Shown: positions 8,401 through 16,675 of the stretch, piece by piece
Layout of the letters: every line of letters starts with the position of its first letter
How positions within the stretch are numbered: position 1 is the stretch's first letter
NCBI GenBank assembly: GCA_036267955.1
Contig: DATAVB010000147.1
Location: forward strand, 1-64,000
Direction: 5' to 3'
From: DATAVB01 sp036267955
Lineage (GTDB): Bacteria; Actinomycetota; Actinomycetes; Mycobacteriales; QHCD01
Length of the DNA stretch: 64,000 nucleotides
Notes under the pieces: generated by a model
Told to the model about the DNA's origin: nothing
Database searches by the model: none
What the model saw: the letters and a program-made list of their open reading frames with translations, nothing else
Translations under genes and position numbers: made by a program

Positions 8401-10206
8401 ATGAGCACCCGGACCGCAGCTGTGCGACGTCGACCGAAGTTGGGACACCTCGCGGTGGCGGCGGTGACCACCGCTCTCACCGCGGCTGGCCTGATGAGCG
8501 TCGGCGGCACGGCATCCGCCGCCGGACCGCAAGGTCAGGTCCGCACCTTCGAGTCCGATCCGGTCGGGGCGGTCCCTGCCGGGTGCGAAACGCCGGCCGG
8601 CGCCGCGGCCGCCCTGGTGAGTGACATCCGGGGCCAGCACAGCAGAAAGGCGCTGCGCGTGGACGACGAGTCGAGCACCACGGCGACCCAGATCGCCTGT
8701 CCGACAGCCACCCGAGTCGGTGCGACGCTGCGGCTCGCGGTCTATCCGGCGACGTTGCCGCACGGCTTCTCGGTGTCGCTCCTCGGTCAACTGAGCGGCA
8801 TCGACGGTCCGCCGGCCGCGGTGTTCTCCGTGGGTGTCACCAACACCGGCGCGGTGCGCTGGTTCGATGCCGGCGGCTGGACCCAGATCGCGCCGCCGGG
8901 CACCGTGCCGGTCGGGCGGTGGAGCACGCTCGCACTGCAGGTGCCGCGCGACCAGGAGGTCGCCCACGTCGCGGTGAACGGCCACGGCGCCGGGAACGCC
9001 GGGCCGGTCGGGGTGCGGGCCGTCGCGAACATCAACGGATTCCAGGTGTCCAGCGACAGCGCCGCATCGACCGGCGACGACGTCTTCCTCGACAACGTCT
9101 CGCTGCGTGGACCCGGGCAGGAGCACGGCTCGAACGGCCCGTTCCGGCTCGGCCCGCAGGTCACGATCGACCAGAGCGACACCCCGCTGCAGATGCCGAA
9201 CACGGCCGTCACCGTGCCCGACCCGGCCGGCCACCGCATCCTGGTCAGCTATCCGGCCCACAGCGACGCCTCCGACACCGCCGGGAACACGATGGCCAGC
9301 AGCATCGACGGCGGGAAGCACTGGAGCCCAGCCCAGGAACGCAATCCGATGCCGGATGCCCCGTCGTACGGTCTGACCCGGCTGCGCAACGGGGATCTGC
9401 TCGCGGTCGACTATCACACCTACATGACGCCGGACTCGGGCAACCTCTCCGCCGAGGTCCCGACCGCGCTGTCGCGCGACGACGGCCGGACCTGGGAACA
9501 GCGGTCCGGCGTGCTGACGACGCCGCAGGCCATGCGCCCGATCTCCACCGTCACCGACCGACCCGGCTCACCGCTCGGTGGTTTCGTGCTGGTGCACGGC
9601 GTGGTCGAGGATCCCGACGGCACGCTGTACCAGTCGGGATACGGCTACTACGACGGAGACCGGAAGTACCGGCAGATCGTCCTCACCTCGACCGACGAGG
9701 GCGCCAACTGGAAGCTGGCCTCGACGATCGCCTACAACCCCGATCTGTCAAGCAATCCGGCGTACGAGGGGTTCTGTGAGGGCGCGATCGCCCGCACCGC
9801 CGACGGTTCGTTGCTCGTCGTGATGCGGACCGGTAGCTATCAGCAGATGTACACCGCCCGTTCGGTGGACAACGGCGCCAACTGGAGTGCCCCGCAGCCG
9901 CTGGTCGCCGGCCAGCCCGCCCAACCGGTCGTCGGGATCTACCCGTCGCTCATTCCGATGGCCGACGGGACCCTGGTGTTGTGGATCGGCCGCCCAGGCC
10001 AGGCGATGCTCGCCTCACCCGACGGCAACGGGCGGCACTGGACGGCGCCGCAGGAGATCGACTACCGCAATTCCGGCAACGGTGTCGCGATCCCGGTCGA
10101 CGTCGACCGGCTGCTCGTCTTCGGTGACCGCGGCGCCAACTGGTCCCACCCGACGCCGGCTCCGTACCAGGTCTGGAGCCGCCTGATTTCCGTCACACGG
10201 CGCTAA
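8401..10206 (+). CDS. Secreted exo-alpha-sialidase (BNR/Asp-box protein)
   Basis: 601 residues. A Sec signal peptide with a long positive N-region, hydrophobic core and ASA-A cleavage site ends near residue 41. Residues about 45-235 look like a concanavalin/LamG-type beta-sandwich (DDVFLDNVSL near its end). The C-terminal half is a six-bladed sialidase propeller with at least five Asp-boxes (SIDGGKHW, SRDDGRTW, STDEGANW, SVDNGANW and SPDGNGRHW, from about 300 to 540). It would release terminal sialic acids from glycans outside the cell. GGAGG precedes the ATG. No sialic-acid uptake or nan genes are in the window. The iron alcohol dehydrogenase begins 9 bases downstream, so the two may share a transcript. 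Confidence 0.9.
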   Translation: MSTRTAAVRRRPKLGHLAVAAVTTALTAAGLMSVGGTASAAGPQGQVRTFESDPVGAVPAGCETPAGAAAALVSDIRGQHSRKALRVDDESSTTATQIACPTATRVGATLRLAVYPATLPHGFSVSLLGQLSGIDGPPAAVFSVGVTNTGAVRWFDAGGWTQIAPPGTVPVGRWSTLALQVPRDQEVAHVAVNGHGAGNAGPVGVRAVANINGFQVSSDSAASTGDDVFLDNVSLRGPGQEHGSNGPFRLGPQVTIDQSDTPLQMPNTAVTVPDPAGHRILVSYPAHSDASDTAGNTMASSIDGGKHWSPAQERNPMPDAPSYGLTRLRNGDLLAVDYHTYMTPDSGNLSAEVPTALSRDDGRTWEQRSGVLTTPQAMRPISTVTDRPGSPLGGFVLVHGVVEDPDGTLYQSGYGYYDGDRKYRQIVLTSTDEGANWKLASTIAYNPDLSSNPAYEGFCEGAIARTADGSLLVVMRTGSYQQMYTARSVDNGANWSAPQPLVAGQPAQPVVGIYPSLIPMADGTLVLWIGRPGQAMLASPDGNGRHWTAPQEIDYRNSGNGVAIPVDVDRLLVFGDRGANWSHPTPAPYQVWSRLISVTRR

Positions 10207-10215
10207 CGTCGGCCC

Positions 10216-11502
10216 ATGACCTTCGCGACTCCATATCCCGGGCACGACACGATATTCACCTGGGCCGCGCCGGCGTTGAAAATCGGGTTGGGCGCTATTG
10301 ACGAAACGGGCTTCGAACTGGCCCGGCTCGGCGCCGGCCGGGTCCTGCTCATCACCGATAAGGCGCTGGGCAGGGCCGGCTGGCCGGGCCGGGTCGCTGA
10401 GAGTGCGGCGGCCAACGGCGTGGACTGCGTGATCTACGACGGGGTGCACATCGAACCCACCGACGCGAGCATCCTCGACGCGGCCGAGTTCGCCCGGACC
10501 GGCCCGTGGGACGCGTTTGTGGCGGTCGGCGGCGGATCGGTCATCGACACCGCGAAAGCGGTGAACCTGCTCTCGACCAACCCGGGTGAGCTGACCGACT
10601 ACCTCAACCGGCCGGTCGGGCGGGCCCTTGCTCCGGAACGGCCGTTGAAACCGTTGGTCGCCATTCCCACCACGGCCGGAACGGGATCGGAATGCACGGC
10701 ACTATCGGTATTGGATGTGCTTGATCTGCAGGTGAAGACGGGTATCAGCCATCCGGCGCTGCGACCGGTCCTGGCGATCATCGACCCGCAGGTCACCCTT
10801 TCGATGCCCGCGCCGGTAACCGCGGCCTGCGGCATGGACGTGCTCTGTCACGCGGTGGAATCCCTGACCGCGCGGCCATATACGGCCGGGCCGCGAAAGA
10901 ATCCGGAAGAACGGGTCGTCTACTGCGGCGCCAATCCGATCTCCGATATCTGGACCGAGCAGGCAATCGTCGCGCTGAGCCGGTCACTTCGATCGGCGGT
11001 GCGGTCCGGCGACGATCTCGCCGTACGAACCGATGTGATGCTGGCGGCGACGTACGCGGGAATGGGTTTCGGAAATGCCGGCGTGCATATTCCGCACGCG
11101 AATGCGTATCCGATCGCCGGCCGCGTCCGCGATTATCATCCCGACGGCTACGCGGGCGATGAGCCGCTGGTGCCGCACGGGCAGGCTGTGTCATTGACCG
11201 CGCCGGCGGCATTTCGATTCACCTACGTGGCGGCGCCTGAGCGACATGTCCGGGCCGCGCAGTTACTCGATCCGGGCGTCGCTGCGGTCGAGGACGCGGA
11301 GAAACTCCCGAGGGCATTGACCCGGCTGATGCGCGACATCGGAATTCCCAACGGCATCGAAGCGGTCGGTTTCACCGGGTCCGACGTCGACGGGTTGGTG
11401 GACGGGTCCCTCAAACAGCAGCGCCTGCTCGCGCAGGCGCCACGCCAGCCCACTGCCGCCGACCTCGCCGACATCTTCCGCGGATCAGTCAGCAACTGGT
11501 GA
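10216..11502 (+). CDS. Iron-containing alcohol dehydrogenase, hydroxyacid-oxoacid transhydrogenase-like
   Basis: 428 residues of the group III (Fe) alcohol dehydrogenase family. The NAD(P) loop GGGSVID is near residue 98, and metal ligands are visible in CGMDVLCHAVE (Asp and nearby), HIPHANAYP and VPHGQAVSLTA. An insertion around residues 225-240 and the HIPHANAYP segment match the ADHFE1/hydroxyacid-oxoacid transhydrogenase branch, which transfers hydride between 4-hydroxybutyrate and 2-oxoglutarate. The substrate here is not proven. Cytoplasmic. It follows the sialidase stop by 9 bases and converges on the GH130 gene with a 7-base gap. Confidence 0.87.
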   Translation: MTFATPYPGHDTIFTWAAPALKIGLGAIDETGFELARLGAGRVLLITDKALGRAGWPGRVAESAAANGVDCVIYDGVHIEPTDASILDAAEFARTGPWDAFVAVGGGSVIDTAKAVNLLSTNPGELTDYLNRPVGRALAPERPLKPLVAIPTTAGTGSECTALSVLDVLDLQVKTGISHPALRPVLAIIDPQVTLSMPAPVTAACGMDVLCHAVESLTARPYTAGPRKNPEERVVYCGANPISDIWTEQAIVALSRSLRSAVRSGDDLAVRTDVMLAATYAGMGFGNAGVHIPHANAYPIAGRVRDYHPDGYAGDEPLVPHGQAVSLTAPAAFRFTYVAAPERHVRAAQLLDPGVAAVEDAEKLPRALTRLMRDIGIPNGIEAVGFTGSDVDGLVDGSLKQQRLLAQAPRQPTAADLADIFRGSVSNW

Positions 11503-11509
11503 TCGGGGC

Positions 11510-12580
11510 TCACTCCCCCGCGGTGAACCGTCCCGGCCCGATACGGGCGACCCCGATCCGGCTGTCCGCCATCCCGTAGTAGATGTCCGTGCTGCCGTCG
11601 GGCCGGCAATCCGCAGCGGTCGGAAAGACCACCTGGGAGACCATGCCGCGCATCTCGTCGTCGGTTTGCGGATCCAGCACCGGATCGGTGGCGCGCCAGA
11701 GCACCCGGGTCACGTCATCGTGGTCCAGGAGCATGGCGCCCGCCGAATAGCAGAGGTCCCGCTGCACGCCGGGCTGCGGCCGGCTCGCTACCCCGTGATA
11801 CACGAGCATCCAGCCCTCGCTGGTCCGCCATGGCACCGTGCCGCCGCCGATCTTCACCGCTTCCCACGGACGCTCGGGCACGGCCAGCAGCCGATGCTGG
11901 CCCCAGCGCAGCAGGTCCCGCGGATCGTCGGTGACCGGGGCAAAGGAGATCCAGATCGATTCCCGGTCGTCCTGAACGCCATCCGGGACGACCATGCTGC
12001 TGGGCTCGCCGAGCACCGGAACGCGGTAGGTCGGCCGGTGCAGCAGGGCGAATGCCCGCCGACCATCCGGCGCCGTCACCGGCTCCGGAAAGAGAATCGC
12101 GTCCTTGTTGGCGTACAGATTGAAATCCGCGGCGGTGTCCGGCTCGTAGTCGAAGCCGATCGGGCCGATCCGGTGCCAGTTGACCAGATCGCCGGACAGT
12201 GCCAGCGCGACCCGCGGGCCGAGCGGGCCGAACGCCGTGTAGCTCATGACCCAGCGGTCCAGCGCGTCCAGCCGGGTGACCCGGGGATCCTCGACCCCGC
12301 CACCGCCGCTGTTGCGCTCCCAGTCCGGGCCGGGTTCCAGCGCGAGCCCCAACCGCTCGACCCCGGTGGGTGCGCCGTCGCTGTCGAACAGCACCCGAGC
12401 CCGGCCGATCCGTGAGTAGTTCCCATCGCCCACCAGCCGCGGGAACAGGTAGAGCTCGCCGTCCCGGCCGCGGGCGGCCGCCGGGTTGAGCACGCCCTGC
12501 ACCTCGCGCGGATCATCCGGATCGGGCTCCATCACCAGCCCGATGCGGCGCGCCGTGCAGTCCTGCTCCAGGTCGGTCAT
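11510..12580 (-). CDS. Glycoside hydrolase family 130-type protein
   Basis: 356 residues, no signal peptide, five-bladed propeller family 130. Characteristic elements are GVLNPAAA near residue 31, GGGGVEDPRVTR near 90, and KIGGGTVPW with the following VYHGV near 245-265. Family members are inverting phosphorylases or hydrolases of beta-mannosides such as mannosyl-glucose or mannobiose; which one applies cannot be told. The ATG at 12580 is preceded by GGAGCAGG. The gene diverges from the acyltransferase gene across 124 bases. Confidence 0.83.
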   Translation of the reverse strand: MTDLEQDCTARRIGLVMEPDPDDPREVQGVLNPAAARGRDGELYLFPRLVGDGNYSRIGRARVLFDSDGAPTGVERLGLALEPGPDWERNSGGGGVEDPRVTRLDALDRWVMSYTAFGPLGPRVALALSGDLVNWHRIGPIGFDYEPDTAADFNLYANKDAILFPEPVTAPDGRRAFALLHRPTYRVPVLGEPSSMVVPDGVQDDRESIWISFAPVTDDPRDLLRWGQHRLLAVPERPWEAVKIGGGTVPWRTSEGWMLVYHGVASRPQPGVQRDLCYSAGAMLLDHDDVTRVLWRATDPVLDPQTDDEMRGMVSQVVFPTAADCRPDGSTDIYYGMADSRIGVARIGPGRFTAGE

Positions 12581-12704
12581 CCTGCTCCATTCCCGTTCGG
12601 ACGCTCGTCCGCGGTGCGGGCTTCGTGTGGGCGCTGGGTGGCGGCCTCGTGAAAGGATTCTGCCGGAGATCGCTGATCGCCGTCCGAAAGGGAGGATCGC
12701 ATAC

Positions 12705-13673
12705 ATGCCGGATATCAGGACCATCCTCGACGCCGACGAGAAGGTCGCTCATCTGGAGAGCATCGGCCCGCCGGATTTCGAGGTGACCCTACCCTCGGCC
12801 GTCGAGCTGCCCGGGATCCTGCTCGACCTCGCCGTACCGCACGAGGACATCGACACGCTCGTCGCACTGCGACCGGAATCGGCCGACCTGCGCTGGCTGC
12901 TGGACCGGTGCACGCATTCGCTGGTCCGCCGCATGGGAGAGCTCGAGGGTCCCCCGGTCTTCCCGGAGCTGCCGGACAGCGCCGGCCCGCTGCGCCGCTA
13001 CTTCCCGATCTACGTCTTTCTTGCCGTGCTGCCGCACGTGCAGGAGTTCCACCGATCGCACGGGATCTCCGAGGAGGTCTCCCGACGGACGCTGCGCGAT
13101 CTCGGCCGCTACATGGCGGTGTATCGGCAGCGGTTCGGCGTCGGCGGCTTCGACGTGGTGCCCTGGCTGATGAATCACTTCCGCGGCACCCTGTACGACC
13201 TCGGCCGGCTGCAGTTCGAGCGGTCGACCCTCGACACCCGCACCGGAAATGCGGTCACCGCGGCCGGACTGCCCTACGGACCGGGCGACCCTGCACTCGG
13301 CGTGCACATCCCGGAATTCTCCGGACCGCTAAGCCCCGCGGCGTGCGACGCCGCCTTCGCCCGGGTGCCGGCATTCTTCGCGACGCATTTTCCGGCGGAG
13401 AAGTACGCCGTGGCCACCTGCCATTCCTGGCTGCTCGATGAGCAACTGGCCGAGTACCTCGCGGCGGAGTCCAACATCATCCGGTTCCAGCGGCGGTTCC
13501 GGCAGGCGTACCAACCCGCCGACGACGACTCCGACACGATGCTCTTCGTCTTCGGACGCACCGACGCCGACCTGGACCAGCTGCCGCGGGACACCCGCCT
13601 GCAGCGCGCCATCATCGACCACCAGAAATCCGGCCGACACTGGCGGATCGGCTCCGGCTGGCTGGACCTGTGA
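12705..13673 (+). CDS. Acyltransferase-domain protein (NAT_N/GNAT_C-like)
   Basis: 322 residues. The sequence resembles actinobacterial 'acyltransferase domain-containing' proteins that have an alpha-helical N-terminal region and a GNAT-like C-terminal region (GVHIPEFSGPLSP near 205, THFPAEKYAVATCHSWLLDEQL near 233, RLQRAIIDHQKSGRHWRIGSGWL at the end). The acyl donor and acceptor are unknown. The ATG at 12705 has AAGGGAGG 10 bases upstream. It is divergent from GH130, so a shared regulator is possible, for example for a mannose- or glycan-derived pathway. That is inference from position only. Confidence 0.7.
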   Translation: MPDIRTILDADEKVAHLESIGPPDFEVTLPSAVELPGILLDLAVPHEDIDTLVALRPESADLRWLLDRCTHSLVRRMGELEGPPVFPELPDSAGPLRRYFPIYVFLAVLPHVQEFHRSHGISEEVSRRTLRDLGRYMAVYRQRFGVGGFDVVPWLMNHFRGTLYDLGRLQFERSTLDTRTGNAVTAAGLPYGPGDPALGVHIPEFSGPLSPAACDAAFARVPAFFATHFPAEKYAVATCHSWLLDEQLAEYLAAESNIIRFQRRFRQAYQPADDDSDTMLFVFGRTDADLDQLPRDTRLQRAIIDHQKSGRHWRIGSGWLDL

Positions 13674-13686
13674 CCACTGGCGGCTC

Positions 13687-13714
13687 GGCCCGCGGCCCTG
13701 TCCGCGGTGGGGCC
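13687..13714. terminator. Imperfect GC-rich hairpin between convergent genes
   Basis: GGCCCGCGG (13687-13695) and CCGCGG...GGCC (13702-13714) fold around CCCTGT with a few unpaired bases. The position between the converging acyltransferase and MarR genes suggests a bidirectional terminator. Confidence 0.45.
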
Positions 13715-13723
13715 TAGCGCCGG

Positions 13724-14257
13724 TCAGGTCGTCGAAACCTCGGGCTCGACCAGGTCCACCATCGCCGAGCACAGCTCGTCGGCGCCCGGGTAGGAGCGCG
13801 TCGCCATCCGCTGCAGCGCGTCCAGCAGCACCTTCCGGTCGGGCCCGGCGACCGGCGCCAGCATCTCCTCCTCGCCCTCGGCAATGCGCTTGACCGCTCG
13901 GCGCAGCGCACGTTGTCCGGTCGGGGTGATCGTGACCCGGCGGGCCCGTCGATCGGCCGGATCGGGGCGCCGCTCGATGAGCTTGGCCGTCTCCATCGTG
14001 TCGAGCACGTTCGTCATGACCGAGCGGTCGATGTCGAGCTGACGGCCGAGCTCCAGCTGTGTCTCGGGGCACCGACCGTCGACGGCGGTGAGGATGAGGT
14101 AGCTGCGCAACCCGCCCGGCAGATCGCTGACGGCCTGCTGCGCCCGCGCCGTGTACTCGTGCGCAAGCCGACCGAGCAGCCAACCCAGATCGCGTTCGAG
14201 CGTGCGGGGCAGTTCGGGCGTCGGCGCCACGTGCGGTGCGGATTGCGTACGGACCAT
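13724..14257 (-). CDS. MarR-family transcriptional regulator
   Basis: 177 residues with the winged-helix MarR core: helix-turn-helix around TQLELGRQLDIDRSVMTNVL (about 86-105) and the wing DPADRRARRVTITPTG (about 117-132). These are homodimeric repressors often relieved by phenolic ligands or oxidation. It is divergent from a flavodoxin-fold NAD(P)H dehydrogenase across 116 bases, the classic layout for a MarR repressor that controls itself and a quinone or azo reductase. The divergent region is AT-richer than its surroundings. I could not define one clear palindrome in it. Confidence 0.9.
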   Translation of the reverse strand: MVRTQSAPHVAPTPELPRTLERDLGWLLGRLAHEYTARAQQAVSDLPGGLRSYLILTAVDGRCPETQLELGRQLDIDRSVMTNVLDTMETAKLIERRPDPADRRARRVTITPTGQRALRRAVKRIAEGEEEMLAPVAGPDRKVLLDALQRMATRSYPGADELCSAMVDLVEPEVSTT

Positions 14258-14373
14258 GGCTACGAGGATAGCGGCGCCACCGCTGTGATGCCGTAGACAG
14301 ATCTTCGGCCGTAGAGATGTTCTTTCAGTGATATCTTCTGTGGTGCCACATACTTTCCCACTACGGAGAAGTC

Positions 14374-15018
14374 ATGACCCTGCTCCACGTCACCAGCAGC
14401 ATCCGCCAGGACGGCTCAGTCTCCCGCGAGGTCGCCGCCACGTTCCTGAAGCATTGGCAGGACGCGCATCCCGGCGACACCGTCGTACACCGTGATCTCG
14501 GCACCGACCCGCTGCCCTACATCGGCATCGACGAGCTCTCGCTGGCGCTGGCCGGCGATGCGGAACGCACCCCGAGCCAGGCGTCGGCGGCCGCGCTGCA
14601 GCAGGAGATCGGCGACGAGGTGCTGGCCGCCGACGCCTACCTGATCGCGACGCCGCTCTATAACTGGACCATTCCGTCCCGGCTGCAGTCGTGGGTGGAT
14701 CGGCTGCTCGCCAATCACGGTCTCTGGAACGGCGGCCAGCCGCTGGCCGGCCGGCCAGCGGTGGTCATCACGGCCAAGGGCGGCACGTACGGACCCGGCA
14801 CGCCGCGGGAGGGCTGGGACCACGCCGAGCCGTACCTGCGCCGGATCCTCGCCGACGTCTTCGGGCTGGAGACCACCTTCGTCAGCGCCGAGCTCACCCT
14901 GGCCGGGGTCAACCCGGCGATGGCCGGTCTCCTCGACCAACGCGACGATTCGCTTCGGGCGGCTCATGCGGCGGCAGCCAGCCACGCCCGGCGCATCGCG
15001 GTCCAGGCCGCCGCCTGA
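14374..15018 (+). CDS. FMN-dependent NADH-azoreductase/quinone reductase (AzoR-like)
   Basis: 214 residues, flavodoxin-like fold. The FMN phosphate loop SSIRQDGSVSRE is at 9-20, PLYNWTIPSRLQSWVDRL near 91-108 is the AzoR signature (TPMYNFxIPxxLKxWID), and TAKGGTYG near 130 completes the flavin pocket. It reduces quinones or azo compounds with NAD(P)H in the cytoplasm. GGAG lies 6 bases before the ATG. The divergent MarR gene is its probable regulator. The VOC gene converges with only 5 bases between them. Confidence 0.88.
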   Translation: MTLLHVTSSIRQDGSVSREVAATFLKHWQDAHPGDTVVHRDLGTDPLPYIGIDELSLALAGDAERTPSQASAAALQQEIGDEVLAADAYLIATPLYNWTIPSRLQSWVDRLLANHGLWNGGQPLAGRPAVVITAKGGTYGPGTPREGWDHAEPYLRRILADVFGLETTFVSAELTLAGVNPAMAGLLDQRDDSLRAAHAAAASHARRIAVQAAA

Positions 15019-15023
15019 GATCG

Positions 15024-15425
15024 CTAGAAGCCGATGATCTCGTTCAACGCCAGGACATTTCCCTCCGAGTCGACGACAAATGCCGACTTCACCGCGCCGT
15101 AATCGGTGATCACGCCGGTGACGGCACCATCCTGGCCCTGGAAGCTGGATCGGCCCGGGGTCAGGAATGTCGCTCCCCTTGCGGTCAACTCGGCGACGAG
15201 CTCCTCGATGCCGGTCACCGTGAAACTGACCGTGGGATAGCCGGGGGGCGTCCGCTCGGGAATCTCGGTGACGCAGATGCTGGAGCCGTCACCGGCGTCG
15301 AACAGCATCGGGTCCTGGATCGGCGACGGCCGCTGCGGCAACCCCAGGACGTCGCGATAGAACGCTCCGGCTCGCGCACCGTCCTGAGCGGGCAGCACAG
15401 GATTGACGTAGCAGCGCTCGAGCAT
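15024..15425 (-). CDS. VOC-superfamily (glyoxalase-like) protein
   Basis: 133 residues forming one vicinal-oxygen-chelate module pair (betaalphabetabetabeta repeats): ARAGAFYRDVLGLP near 17-30, VSFTVTGIEELVAEL near 67-81, and a C-terminal FVVDSEGNVLALNE with the usual glutamate. Members include glyoxalases, dioxygenases and resistance proteins; the reaction here is not predictable. GAGGGAG lies upstream of the ATG. The gene is isolated, and a strong hairpin separates it from the GlxA-like gene upstream. Confidence 0.85.
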   Translation of the reverse strand: MLERCYVNPVLPAQDGARAGAFYRDVLGLPQRPSPIQDPMLFDAGDGSSICVTEIPERTPPGYPTVSFTVTGIEELVAELTARGATFLTPGRSSFQGQDGAVTGVITDYGAVKSAFVVDSEGNVLALNEIIGF

Positions 15426-15548
15426 CTGGGACTCCCTCGTCGTCCGGCATTTTATGCGCCGAGGCTAGGTCGCCGGTCTGACATTCGTACGGGTATCCCG
15501 ACCGTCCGGCCGGCAAGCGCCATCCCCGCTTGACGCCGTCGCGGCGCC

Positions 15549-15608
15549 GTGATCATGCAGAAAGGGTCCGCGACACGCCGCACGGACGAGCCCTTTCTGC
15601 ATGATCAC
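15549..15608 (-). terminator. Perfect 18-bp hairpin downstream of the GlxA-like gene
   Basis: GTGATCATGCAGAAAGGG (15549-15566) is the exact reverse complement of 15591-15608, with a 24-base loop. It begins 43 bases after the GlxA-like stop in the direction of transcription. There is no U-tract. It most likely acts as a terminator, but the length and perfection of the stem are unusual, so it could also be a dispersed intergenic repeat. Confidence 0.6.
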
Positions 15609-15651
15609 CGCACCCGGGCGGCGACCAATGACGGTGCGGTTCGTACGGGGT

Positions 15652-16623
15652 TCAGCCGCTGAAGGTCGCCCGGTAGGCGCTGGGCGTGGTCCCGAAGGCG
15701 CGCCGGAAATGCAGCCGGAAGTTGGCGGCGCTACCCATTCCGGTCCGCGCGGCGATGTCCTCGATCGGTACGCGACGGTCCTCCAGCAGCGTGCAGGCCA
15801 GGCGCAGCCGCTGCCGGGTCAGCCAGGCATGCGGGCTGGTCCCGACCTGATGCTGGAACGCGCGGTTGAACGTACGCGGGGCCTGCAGCGCCCGGCGGGC
15901 CAGATCGGTCACCGTGATCGGCTGGTGCAGCCGGGCCAGCGCCCACTCGGTGACCGCGGCCAGATCGGTCGAGACCGTGGCGGGCGCGGCCGGAATGAAC
16001 TGGGCCTGGCCACCGGCCCGGTGCAGCGGGGTCACCAGGCTGCGGGCCCGTTCGATCGCGGCCGGCTCGCCGTGGTCGACCGCGAAGATGTGCAGGCACA
16101 GGTCCAGGCCGGCGGCCACTCCCGCGCTGGTCAGGACGTCGCCGTCATCGACGTAGAGCACGGTCGGGTCGATGACGACCGCCGGATATCTGCGCGCCAG
16201 CTCGGCGGCGTGCTGCCAGTGCGTGGTCGCCCGCCGACCGTTCAGCAGGCCGGCCTCGGCCAGCGCGAAGGCGCCGGTGCAGACCGAGGCCAGCCGGGCG
16301 CCGCGGTCGTACGCCTGGCGCAACGCGGCGAGCACCCCGGCCGGCACCGGACCGCGGTCGAAACCCGGCACCACGACAGTGTCGGCCCGGGCCAGCGCGC
16401 CCAGATCGGATTCGACGCTGATCGCGAAGCCAGACGTGGTGGCCACCAGACCGGGATGGGCGGCGCAGAGCGTGACCTCGTACCGATCGAGTCCGTCGTG
16501 CCCGAACACCTGGACCGGGATGGTCAGGTCGAACGCCACCACCCTCGGCAGGGCGAGCACGGCAACGCTGTGACTGGCTGAATCGTGGCTGGCTGAATCG
16601 TGGCTGGCTGGATCCTGATGCAC
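15652..16623 (-). CDS. GlxA-family transcriptional regulator (DJ-1/PfpI plus AraC HTH)
   Basis: 323 residues. The N-terminal DJ-1/PfpI domain (about 20-200) contains ASVCTGAFALAEAG with the nucleophile-elbow cysteine and ATTHWQHAAEL. The C-terminal part holds two AraC helix-turn-helix motifs (VTDLARRALQAPRTFNRAF and IEDIAARTGMGSAANFRLHFRR). Such proteins activate catabolic genes. The GTG at 16623 is the suggested start; an ATG at 16653 is also possible, and neither has a clear ribosome-binding site. The N-terminus carries a repeated DSASH segment encoded by a 15-base tandem repeat. It is divergent from a stand-alone DJ-1/PfpI protein, which it may regulate. Confidence 0.88.
   Translation of the reverse strand: MHQDPASHDSASHDSASHSVAVLALPRVVAFDLTIPVQVFGHDGLDRYEVTLCAAHPGLVATTSGFAISVESDLGALARADTVVVPGFDRGPVPAGVLAALRQAYDRGARLASVCTGAFALAEAGLLNGRRATTHWQHAAELARRYPAVVIDPTVLYVDDGDVLTSAGVAAGLDLCLHIFAVDHGEPAAIERARSLVTPLHRAGGQAQFIPAAPATVSTDLAAVTEWALARLHQPITVTDLARRALQAPRTFNRAFQHQVGTSPHAWLTRQRLRLACTLLEDRRVPIEDIAARTGMGSAANFRLHFRRAFGTTPSAYRATFSG
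16573..16617. repeat. Three 15-base tandem repeats at the GlxA-like N-terminus
   Basis: The unit is (A/G)CTGGCTGAATCGTG: 16573-16587 and 16588-16602 differ only at the first base, and 16603-16617 is a diverged third copy. On the minus strand it encodes the repeated pentapeptide DSASH. The period keeps the reading frame, so copy-number change would alter length without breaking the protein. Confidence 0.85.
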
Positions 16624-16675
16624 ATAGGCAACTATGCCACTGGCGTCGCTCATCGACGACCGGAATGCTGCTGCC

